A stretch of DNA of 64,000 nucleotides from Tausonia pullulans (lineage: Eukaryota; Basidiomycota; Tremellomycetes; Cystofilobasidiales; Mrakiaceae): contig OX637623.1 in the NCBI GenBank assembly GCA_951802195.1, forward strand, positions 1,302,001-1,366,000, in the 5' to 3' direction. Each line of letters begins with the position of its first letter. Positions within the stretch are counted from its first letter, which is position 1. The notes beneath the pieces were generated by a model. That model had not been told where the DNA came from and searched no databases. It was given only the letters and a program-made list of their open reading frames with translations. Shown here one piece after another: positions 1 through 8,410 of this stretch. The position numbers and the translations under genes were made by a program.

Positions 1-4
1 GACG

Positions 5-1153
5 ATGATCTCCATGGACGGCATCGTCAAGCTCCCAACCTCCGACGGCCTCGACTGCATTCAAGTTTTCATCGATCGATTCACCAAGATGGTTCGTCTC
101 GTCCCGTACTGTGAAGCCGGTTTCGCGGCTCCCGAGCTCGCTCGGATGTACCTCGACCACGTTGTCCGGCACCACGGTTTCCAGACAGACATCACCTCGG
201 ATCGCGGATCGACCTTCACCTCCGCTTTCTGGCGATCTTTCCTCTCTCTCATCGGCACTGCCCCTCATTTCACTACCGCCTTCCACCCCGCGGCCAACGG
301 CCAAACCGAGCGTGCTAATGCCGTCGTCGAGACCTTCCTTCGGATCTTCTGCAACCACCATCAAGACGACTGGGTCTCGCTCCTTCCCTCCTGCGAGTTC
401 GCTCTCAACAACTCGCTAGCGGTCGCCACCCAGCACACGCCTTTCTTCGCCAACCACGGTTTCCACCCTCTCTCGTCATCTGACCTCCTCGCCGCCTCTA
501 CCTCGCACAATCCCGCCGCCGATGCCACAGTTGCCAAGCTTCGCGCTCTTCATACCGAGATCCGAGATCACATCCTCGCTGCCCAACGTTCATACAAGAC
601 CTTCGCTGATCAATCCCGTCGTCCTACCACCTTTCTAGGGGAAGACGGCAAGGATCCTTCCCCTCCGATCTTCAAGACCGGCGATCTGGTCTGGCTCAAT
701 CGTCGCAACATTACTACCGATCGGCCCTCGCTCAAACTCGATGTCAAACACCTCGGCCCGTTCCGGATCCTCCGTGTACTCTCGGACATCTCCTTCGAGC
801 TCGACTTGCCTCCCACAGTCCCGGTCCATCCTGTTTTCCACGCCTCGCTCCTCTTGCCACACGCCCCCGGACACCCCGGTCAACACCAGCCTGCCGCGTC
901 TCCAGTCAACGCCGCCGACCCAGAGCTGTACGTCGTCGAACGCATCATCAAGATGGACGTCCGCGACGGCAAGCACTTCTACCTCGTTCACTGGCAAGGC
1001 TATCGCGACGAGGAGGACACATGGGAGCCGTACGATCACGTTGCTCATCTTCGCCTCCTCAAAGCCTTCCACCGCGCCCATCCTGATCTTCCCAAGCCAT
1101 CGCGTCGAATAATCCGTCGTCCTTCTCGCCGTCCTCGTCGCCGTAACCCCTAG
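5..1153 (+). CDS. Gypsy pol, C-terminal part (integrase and chromodomain), cut by the window edge
   Basis: This open stretch is the integrase/chromodomain end of a Gypsy polyprotein. The integrase catalytic core occupies roughly the first 200 residues, followed by the [11 protein letters not shown] and HPVFHASLL stretch typical of Ty3/Gypsy integrase C-termini. A chromodomain lies at about residues 290-350 (VERIIK, HWQGY, TWEP) with a basic tail. Chromodomains of this family are known to tether integration complexes to modified histones. The true start lies outside the window. Confidence 0.9.
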   Translation: MISMDGIVKLPTSDGLDCIQVFIDRFTKMVRLVPYCEAGFAAPELARMYLDHVVRHHGFQTDITSDRGSTFTSAFWRSFLSLIGTAPHFTTAFHPAANGQTERANAVVETFLRIFCNHHQDDWVSLLPSCEFALNNSLAVATQHTPFFANHGFHPLSSSDLLAASTSHNPAADATVAKLRALHTEIRDHILAAQRSYKTFADQSRRPTTFLGEDGKDPSPPIFKTGDLVWLNRRNITTDRPSLKLDVKHLGPFRILRVLSDISFELDLPPTVPVHPVFHASLLLPHAPGHPGQHQPAASPVNAADPELYVVERIIKMDVRDGKHFYLVHWQGYRDEEDTWEPYDHVAHLRLLKAFHRAHPDLPKPSRRIIRRPSRRPRRRNP

Positions 1154-1203
1154 CTCTCAGGTCCTTTGCCCTCTCAGGAGTTCGGGCCTTAGCCGGGGGC
1201 TCC

Positions 1204-1563
1204 TGTCAGGATCTTACGGTTCACTACATAGGCTCTGTGCTTATGTGGCTGCAGAATCTCGCGGACCCGCCACCTCGGCTCCTCGTCTGTGTAGCATCGC
1301 CCTTAATTGCTCAGCTTCCATATTTTTAGCCTCTCTTCAGCCACACTGTCACACACTCTTTGTTTTCTCACCCTTAGTCCATAAGACACTCAGTTCATCG
1401 TACAATTTGTTCTACACTCTGACTACCATTTGGATTCGACAAATTTGCCCAAGACATCGAAGCGAGCCTGTGTCACTGCCCGCACTTCAGTCTACTATTC
1501 CACACACGCCCTCCCCTTAGCACCCGTCATCCTCAGCCCTTGACCCTTGGGCCAATCCTAACA
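1204..1563 (+). repeat. Gypsy LTR, variant A (3' LTR)
   Basis: This 360-bp LTR has TG...CA ends and nearly matches 25565-25924. It contains a CATAAG TATA-like box followed about 33 bp later by ACTCTGACT, which is discussed as a possible self-priming signal. Confidence 0.9.
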
Positions 1564-4500
1564 TCGTGGCTGAACCGGCTGACGACTCCCACTGAATAGG
1601 CCAGGTCTGGACGTGTACAGACCATGAGGTACATGAGGGAGCCGACTGCTTGGAGGTACATCGACCTATCTGCTCCCCGCATGTCCTCGGACGTGGACCC
1701 CTCGTTGATGGCAAGCTGCTTGTGCTCGTCCATGGGCGTCCGTGCTGGCTTGGCGATGCTGAGACCGAACCGCTCGAGGACATCGTCCGCGTAGCGTCGC
1801 TGGGTCAGCGTGATAGTCTTCCTGACTCTGTCCCGCTTGACCTCCATCCCTACCATCATCCCTCCGTCCAGCTGTCCTCGTTCGTCAATGACGAACTCCT
1901 CCTTGATCGCCTCCATGATCTCCTCGATATCGTCCTTGCTCCCAGCAATCGCACAGTCATCCACGTACTGCACAAGGAGGCGCCGTCGGCCGTCCTTCCA
2001 CCCGACGTACAGGCAGTGGTCTGCCTCGATGTGGTGGAGATCGATGGTGTCGAAGAACTTGCTGGACCGGAGGTAGAAGGCGAGAGAGGCTTGCTTGAGG
2101 CCGTAGGCCTTGAGGAGGTGAGCGACGAGCTTCTGTCCGCTCTTCTCTCCCTTCATCTCGTACCCTTCCGGCTGGTCCATGTAGACCGTCTCGACGAGGG
2201 GTGCGGTGAGGAACGCAGTCTTGAAGTCGCCCTGGAGGAGGTCGAGATCGTCGGTGGCGGCGATGGCGAAGAAGATGCGGAGGGTGTTCATGCGGGAGAC
2301 GGGGGCGTACGTCTCCTCGTAGTCGATGCCCTCCCTCTGTGAGTATCCCTTGGCTAGCCATCTGGCCTTGAACTTGACGACCTGGCCGTCGTTGTCCTTC
2401 TTCAGCGCGTAGACCCATCTGCCGCCCACCGACTTCCTGTCCGGCGGGGCGTCGACGAGCTCCCAGACTCCGTTCGATTCCATCGACTCCATCTCGTCGT
2501 CCATGGCTGCCTTCCAGTACTCGGCATGAGGGCTCTCGAGCGCGTCGTGGAAGGTCTTGGGGACTGTCGGTGGAGGGAGAGTGGGGAGAGGTCGTGGAGG
2601 GTGGTGATACGGCTTGGCAAGAGGCACGTACCCTGCAAACTCCTCGTACGTAGAGGGCTGGTCCTCGACGGTGTGATGGGATGATGCTTGATGCTGGGGG
2701 AGTTTCCAATACTCTGCAGGTGGCTGCCTGCTGCGCTGCGGCCTCCCACTGGACGCTGGAGGTGCGACATCTTGTTGCCGCTGCCTCGGTTCCGCTGGCG
2801 CCGGTGCCATGTCGGAGGGAGCTTCGTGCTCCTGCTCCTCCTGTGAGTTGTGCTCCTGCGAGTTGTGCTCCTGTGGCATCTTCCCATCTCCTCCTGTCTT
2901 CTCGCCTTCCCGCTTGTCCTCCCCCTTGCCGTCGACAACTGCCAGCGGCAGCTCTGCCTCCCCGGGCCCGTTCGCTCTCTCGTCGAACGTGACGTTGCGG
3001 GAGAAGAGGATTCTCCTGTTTGGGTCCCCATAGACCTGGAGCCGATACGCCTTCTTGCCCTCGTCCTCCCCGTACCCGAGGAAGATGCACTTGATCGTCT
3101 TGGACTGATGCTTCTTGTGCGTTCTGTCGTGGGCGTACGCGATCGATCCGAATATGCGGAGGTGTGCAAGCGGAGGCTTCTCACCGTGGAGTGCCTCGTA
3201 GGGGGTCTTGCCGTCGAGGGTCGACGTGGGAGTGCGGTTGATGAGGTACGTCGCACAGTTCATCGCCTCAGCCCAGTACGATCCCCGGTTGACGAGGGTG
3301 TCGGAGTCATGCAGGAGGCAGGTGATCTTCTCCTCGATCGTCCGATTCCCCCGCTCGGCCTTGCCGTTCTGCTCGGGGGTGTCGGGGATGGTCGTCTGGT
3401 GGAGGATGCCGTGTTGGCGGAGGTACGTCTGGAATGCCTTTGACTTGTACTCTCCTCCGTTGTCAGTCCTCAGTGTCTTGACTGACCTCCCTGTTGCCTT
3501 CTCCACCCTCTTGCTCCAGTCCACAAACGTCTGGTACGCCTCCGACTTCCTCTCGAGAGCGAAGGACCAGTGGTACTGGGTGGCATCGTCCCAGATGGTC
3601 ATCATGTACGACCTGTTCTGGTGGGAGGGGACCGGCATGGGTCCTTGGAGGTCAGAGTGGACGAGGTCGAGGACCTGCTTGGCCTTGGTGGTGGAGGTCG
3701 GGAAGGGAGACCAATGCTGCTTCCCTTGGAGACAAGGTATGCAGACTTGTTTGGCAAACTGCTGGATTTCGTCCTCGCTGACGTCGGGCAGAAAGTGGTC
3801 CTTGGCCAGGCGTTTCATGGCCGTCGGCGAGGCGTGGCCGAGTCTGCGGTGGAGGATCGCGACCTGCTCCTTCTCGTCGAGCTTGTATGCTGCAGTGTTG
3901 CCCATCGCGGTGCGTCCTGCGGTGCGCCCTGCGGTGTGGATGTCGAGCTTCCAGAGATTCCTTCCCCAGCTGACTCCCTTCATGAACGTCTTCCCACCCT
4001 TCCTGAATTCACAGTGGTCTCCCCTGAAGACGACCTCGGCGCCACGCTTGGTGAGCTGGCCGACAGAGAGCAGGTTGGCAAAGTGAGGGATGTAGTAGAC
4101 GTTGGAGATCCGGTAGGCGAGCTCGTTGCCGTTGATTCTGGTGGTGACGTGCATATGGCCCCTGCCAACGGTGTTGACCGTCTGGTTGTCTGCTACCCCG
4201 ATGGCAGTGACGAAGGGCTCAAAGTCGACGAGATCCGCGCGGTTGCTGGTGATGTGGTTACTGCAACCGGTGTCTGCGATCCACGGCGTCTTGTTGGTGT
4301 TGGTGGCGACAGAGTTGGCCGACTGAATGGGTCTGGCTCTTGCTCCGTTCGTCCGGTGCTGGGGCAATGGCTCGCCGGCCAAGAGTCCCCAGGCGTCCGA
4401 AGCGTTCCAAGCGTTGCTGGATGCCTTGCTGGCATTCCTTCCTCCCTCCTCCTTCCTTCTTCCGTGTTCCCTCCTCCTATCCCTTCTGCCTCCCTTCCCT

Positions 4501-5264
4501 TGCTGATCCTTCGGCTTGCCGACCATGCTGTAGCACTCTGCCTTGAAGTGCCCCTTCTTCCCGCACGCGTGGCAGATTGCCGTCGCCTTGTCGACCTTGA
4601 GGGCCGAGTCCTCGGTGGAGTGACTGCCGCCAGATCGAGAGGACTTGGTGCGGATGTGGGAGAGGAGCGAGGTGGTGACGAGCTTGGGGGTGAGCACCTT
4701 CTCGGATTCCTGGTACTGGAGGGAGACGACGTCTGCGAACGTCTCGAGGGATGGGGGAAGGCCAGAGAGGAACTGGAGGGCGAGCTGTTCGGGGTTCTTG
4801 ATGATGTCCATGTTGAGAGACTCTGCCTCTGCGACTAGCGTCTCGAACTCCTCGATGTAGGCCTGCGCTGACGAGCCTTCGTCCATCCGCAGGTCCCTCA
4901 GCTTCTTCTGCACGATGAGCTTCCCTGCCGTGCCTTCGACCTTGTGGCTAGTCTTGAGGGTATCCCATGCTTCCTTTGCTGTCTCGCACGCGGCGATCCG
5001 CAGGAGGTTCCCGTCCGAGACTGCCATCTGGATGCGGTGGAGAGCGAACTCGTTCCTCTCGTCCCATGTCGAGGCCGCGAGGGAGCCTGCTGCGTCTTCT
5101 GCAGTGGCGACTGGCCTCGTCTCTGTGCCCAAGACGAGGGACTTGCACTTGCACTCCGAGAGCGCGATCTGCATGCGGATGGACCAGGTGGGGTAGTTGG
5201 ATCCATCGAGCTTGTCGAGCTTGAAGAGTCGGAGGTGCTTCTCGGTGGCGAATGACGACGACAT
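1564..5264 (-). pseudogene. Copia-1 gag-pol, truncated
   Basis: This is the polyprotein of Copia-1 copy 1. It contains a UBN2-type Gag, a CHACGKKGHFKAEC zinc knuckle, an aspartic protease (DTGCSNH), a pre-integrase HRRLGHAS motif, an integrase core (LRTDNGGEY, PEQNGKAERGN) and a reverse transcriptase with the YVDD box. The end of pol is removed by the Gypsy insertion, so it is a fossil here. Confidence 0.9.
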
Positions 5265-5305
5265 GTCGGTAGTGTTGCGTGTTGTTGCAAGTGGTGCTGA
5301 TAACG

Positions 5306-5878
5306 TGTTGCGATTAGCCTGCCAACGAGAGAGGGTCTGGTAGAGGACCTTCAGAACAAGTGATATAGGCAATGGCTACGAAAAGGTACGAACCTGGTAG
5401 AGGACCTTCAGAACNNNNNNNNNNNNNNNNNNNNNNNNNNNNNNNNNNNNNNNNNNNNNNNNNNNNNNNNNNNNNNNNNNNNNNNNNNNNNNNNNNNNNN
5501 NNNNNNNNNNNNNNNNNNNNNNNNNNNNNNNNNNNNNNNNNNNNNNNNNNNNNNNNNNNNNNNNNNNNNNNNNNNNNNNNNNNNNNNNNNNNNNNNNNNN
5601 NNNNNNNNNNNNNNCCTTCAGAACAAGTGAAGGTCGACTGCCAGGGGAGAAAATGTGGGCTTAAATGGTTTAGCTATGTGGCGGTGAAAAGGGGGGCGTG
5701 TCTGTCACTTCGCGGGTCCGATGCCTCACGGGTCCGGCGCCCCGAGCGGCGCTCTCACGGCTCCACCATACAGCCACCACTACAGCCACCACCACAGCCA
5801 CCACCACAATGTTCAACGCTCCCCGGGTCCGGCGCCCCGCGCGGCGCTCTCACGGCGCCACCACCACAATTCCCAACA
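5306..5878 (-). repeat. Copia-1 LTR (long type) containing the assembly gap
   Basis: The LTR reads, in plus orientation, from TGTTGCGATTAG to CCCAACA. The equivalent gap-free LTRs elsewhere are 365-366 bp, so the 200 Ns are a placeholder length. The sequence right of the gap joins directly to a Copia-1 pol fragment at the same junction that recurs inside the tandem array. Confidence 0.85.
5415..5614. other. Assembly gap (200 N)
   Basis: Exactly 200 unknown bases lie inside a Copia-1 LTR. Both sides of the gap are LTR sequence present many times in this window, so the join across it may be a scaffolding guess. Confidence 0.99.
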
Positions 5879-6935
5879 GTATCACCACCCTCCACGACCT
5901 CTCCCCACTCTCCCTCCACCGACAGTCCCCAAGACCTTCCACGACGCGCTCGAGAGCCCTCATGCCGAGTACTGGAAGGCAGCCATGGACGACGAGATGG
6001 AGTCGATGGAATCGAACGGAGTCTGGGAGCTCGTCGACGCCCCGCCGGACAGGAAGTCGGTGGGCGGCAGATGGGTCTACGCGCTGAAGAAGGACAACGA
6101 CGGCCAGGTCGTCAAGTTCAAGGCCAGATGGCTAGCCAAGGGATACTCACAGAGGGAGGGCATCGACTACGAGGAGACGTACGCCCCCGTCTCCCGCATG
6201 AACACCCTCCGCATCTTCTTCGCCATCGCCGCCACCGACGATCTCGACCTCCTCCAGGGCGACTTCAAGACTGCGTTCCTCACCGCACCCCTCGTCGAGA
6301 CGGTCTACATGGACCAGCCGGAAGGGTACGAGATGAAGGGAGAGAAGAGCGGACAGAAGCTCGTCGCTCACCTCCTCAAGGCCTACGGCCTCAAGCAAGC
6401 CTCTCTCGCCTTCTACCTCCGGTCCAGCAAGTTCTTCGACACCATCGATCTCCACCACATCGAGGCAGACCACTGCCTGTACGTCGGGTGGAAGGACGGC
6501 CGACGGCGCCTCCTTGTGCAGTACGTGGATGACTGTGCGATTGCTGGGAGCAAGGACGATATCGAGGAGATCATGGAGGCGATCAAGGAGGAGTTCGTCA
6601 TTGACGAACGAGGACAGCTGGACGGAGGGATGATGGTAGGGATGGAGGTCAAGCGGGACAGAGTCAGGAAGACTATCACGCTGACCCAGCGACGCTACGC
6701 GGACGATGTCCTCGAGCGGTTCGGTCTCAGCATCGCCAAGCCAGCACGGACGCCCATGGACGAGCACAAGCAGCTTGCCATCAACGAGGGGTCCACGTCC
6801 GAGGACATGCGGGGAGCAGATAGGTCGATGTACCTCCAAGCAGTCGGCTCCCTCATGTACCTCATGGTCTGTACACGTCCAGACCTGGCCTATTCAGTGG
6901 GAGTCGTCAGCCGGTTCAGCCACGACCCCAAGGCC
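5879..6935 (+). pseudogene. Copia-1 pol fragment, tandem unit 1
   Basis: This is an internal pol fragment (reverse transcriptase, up to the RFSHD region before RNase H), matching 11067-12123 of the whole Copia-1. It begins at a rearrangement junction and ends at AGGCC, where Copia-2 is inserted. It is a fossil fragment. Confidence 0.88.
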
Positions 6936-7289
6936 CGAGAGCAGGCGGTTCCTACTCCTATATGAGCCTCATACCCTTTTTTATATAGCTTGACTCTGCC
7001 GCGCGACGTTCGAGTCCGACGCACGATCCCTCGCGCGTCCCCCTACCTCTCTTTTCCTTTTCCCCCTCGAGTTGCCCTCCATCCTCTACCAGCCTTTCTT
7101 CCGTACCTTTTGTCCGCCCCGGCCGACTAACGGTCCTACCCTTGGCTGGTCTTCTGCTCTTCCGTATAGGTGCGCTCGATGCGAATGATCCTCTACCAGC
7201 CTTTCTTCCGTACCTTTTGTCCGCCCCGGCCGACTAACGGTCCTACCCTTGGCTGGTCTTCTGCTCTTCCGTATAGGTCGAGCTTCTCG
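6936..7289 (+). repeat. Copia-2 LTR with CGAGA/TCTCG ends (unit 1)
   Basis: This 354-bp LTR repeats at 14765-15118, 17542-17895 and 21976-22329. It is preceded by AGGCC (6931-6935). Inside it are a TATATAG box near 6981 and two direct copies of a block of about 90 bp (about 7083-7174 and 7192-7279), which begins TCCTCTACCAGCC and ends CCGTATAGGT. Confidence 0.9.
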
Positions 7290-7300
7290 GGTTATGAGCC
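7289..7300 (+). promoter_or_regulatory. Candidate Copia-2 primer-binding site matching the initiator tRNA-Met anticodon arm
   Basis: GGGTTATGAGCC lies directly at the LTR end. It is the exact reverse complement of the GGCTCATAACCC anticodon arm of eukaryotic initiator tRNA-Met. It includes the gag ATG at 7294. Drosophila copia and yeast Ty5 are known to prime from an anticodon-side fragment of this tRNA. The same 12 bases recur at 15118, 17895 and, reversed, at 32949-32960. Confidence 0.75.
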
Positions 7301-8025
7301 ACCCGCCCTACGCCAAGCCTTCGGTCCCCGTACCCATTCTTACGGGGACAACCAACTATACCTTATGGCGTAACGCCATCAGTACGGCCCTCCTTGTCGG
7401 CCAGGTCGCGCGTCACGCCTCTGGCACTCGCCCTCGTCCCGCCGCCCCGGCCGCGGACGACGTTAACGCCGCCGCTATCCTCCGCGACATCCGCGAATGG
7501 GAGAACGCCGATGATAAGGCGCTTGGGATCATCCTTCAGTCCCTCAGCCCCTCTGTTTCCTTGGCAACCAACAAGGCCAACCCCTTCGCCGTCCGCACGT
7601 CTGCCTCCGTCTTGGCCTGGATCACTGCTACATACGGCAACCCGGGGTCTGTGGGCACAGTCACAGCCCTCTCCACCGTTTTCGCCGATGCCCTCCATGC
7701 GGCTGCGCTTCACGCATCCATTGCCGGCGATGCCCTCGTCCTCGACTCTGGTGCGACCGACCACATGGTTGACAATCGCTCTATTCTCCGCCACATCCGG
7801 CCCCGCTTAGGCCCTGGAGTTCGTGTCGGCGGCGGTGTCATCCTCCCATCTTCCGAGAAAGGAGACCTCACCATCGACACCGCCCGCGGCCCATTCCTCC
7901 TCACGGATACCATCTACGTCCCCGGCCTCGGTGTCAACCTGCTCTCGATTCGCCGCCTCCAGGCCTCTGGCCTCCGCGTCGAGTTCGCCCCGGACAGCAA
8001 CACTGCCATTGTCACCCGCGGCAAC

Positions 8026-8369
8026 TGTTGAAGATTGTGGCTGTGGTGGCTGTGGAGGCTGTGGAGGCTGTGGAGGCTGTGGAGGCTGTGGTGGCTGTGG
8101 TGGCTGTGGTGACTGTGTGGTGGCGCCGTGAGAGCGCTGCGCGGAGTGCCAAAGCTGCGGAGTGCCGCGCACAGCTTTTGAATATTCCTTGTCGCATAGC
8201 TACACTATTTAAGCTCACTTCTTCTCTCCTGGCAGTGGACCTTCACTTGTTCTGAAGGTTCTCTACCAGGTTCGTACCTTTCGTAGCCACTGCCTATCTT
8301 CACTTGTTCTGAAGGTTCTCTACCAGACCCTCTCTCGTTGGCAGGCTAATCGCAACACTAATCGCAACA
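8026..8369 (+). repeat. Copia-1 5' LTR (344-bp type)
   Basis: Ends are TGTTGAAG and CGCAACA. It holds a GGCTGTGGA-type minisatellite near its start, a TATTTAAG TATA-like box near 8206, and two direct copies of a 29-base block starting CTTCACTTGTTCTGAAG whose halves can pair (CTTCA/TGAAG). Confidence 0.93.
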
Positions 8370-8381
8370 CGTTATCAGCAC
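8370..8381 (+). promoter_or_regulatory. Candidate Copia-1 primer-binding site
   Basis: CGTTATCAGCAC follows the LTR at once. It is complementary to the anticodon arm of tRNA-Ile(IAU) if the inosine at position 34 pairs with C. The same bases occur reversed at 5294-5305 in copy 1. The tRNA match is inferred from general knowledge of that tRNA, not from a gene in this window. Confidence 0.5.
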
Positions 8382-8410
8382 CACTTGCAACAACACGCTA
8401 CACTACCGCC

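Larger units (their letters stand above)
1..1563 (+). mobile_element. Gypsy (Ty3-type chromovirus) element, 3' end only; rest lies left of the window
   Basis: This is the end of a Ty3/Gypsy chromodomain retrotransposon: the integrase core and C-terminal chromodomain (to 1153) followed by a 360-bp 3' LTR (1204-1563). The integrase shows the D..N..E-type core with the [12 protein letters not shown] motif. The chromodomain shows YLVHWQGY and EDTWEP. The LTR starts TGTCAGG and ends CTAACA. It is inserted in the Copia-1 copy to its right: Copia coding sequence resumes at base 1564, and the expected right-hand target duplication is TCGTG. The visible part is close in sequence to the second Gypsy copy at 25565-31597, so it looks recent. 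The left part cannot be judged. Confidence 0.93.
1564..5878 (-). mobile_element. Copia-1 copy 1, reversed, cut at its 3' side by the Gypsy insertion; 5' LTR interrupted by an assembly gap
   Basis: A Ty1/Copia element on the minus strand: 5' LTR at 5306-5878 (including the N run), a priming-site candidate at 5291-5305, and gag-pol from 5264 down to 1564. The pol end and 3' LTR are missing here because a Gypsy element landed in the RNase H-proximal region; they presumably lie left of the window. The part seen is near identical to the whole copy at 8026-13073 and looks open apart from perhaps one break, so it is young. The LTR belongs to the longer, 365-366 bp type. Confidence 0.9.
6936..8025 (+). 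mobile_element. Copia-2, 5' LTR and gag/protease region, unit 1 (interrupted by whole Copia-1)
   Basis: The LTR (6936-7289) has the unusual ends CGAGA...TCTCG. A reading frame starts at 7294 (Gag with LTGTTNYTLW, then protease DSGATDHM). Compared with the relative at 31598-33262, the Gag region is shortened. The element resumes at 13079 after the nested Copia-1 and its GCAAC duplication, and stops at 13342 at a reversed Copia-1 LTR. It is broken. Confidence 0.88.

Noticed and set aside
1650-2342. Long open frames opposite the Copia and Gypsy coding regions
   Set aside because: They mirror high-GC coding sequence on the other strand, recur with every copy and have no domain of their own.
7008-7017. 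GTTCGAGTCC resembling a tRNA T-loop (also in the other Copia-2 LTRs)
   Set aside because: No matching acceptor, D or anticodon arms surround it; it is part of the Copia-2 LTR repeat.
8042-8130. Regular GGCTGTGGA repeats that could be mistaken for a CRISPR-like or satellite array
   Set aside because: They are contiguous 9-base units without spacers, inside an LTR present at both ends of one element.
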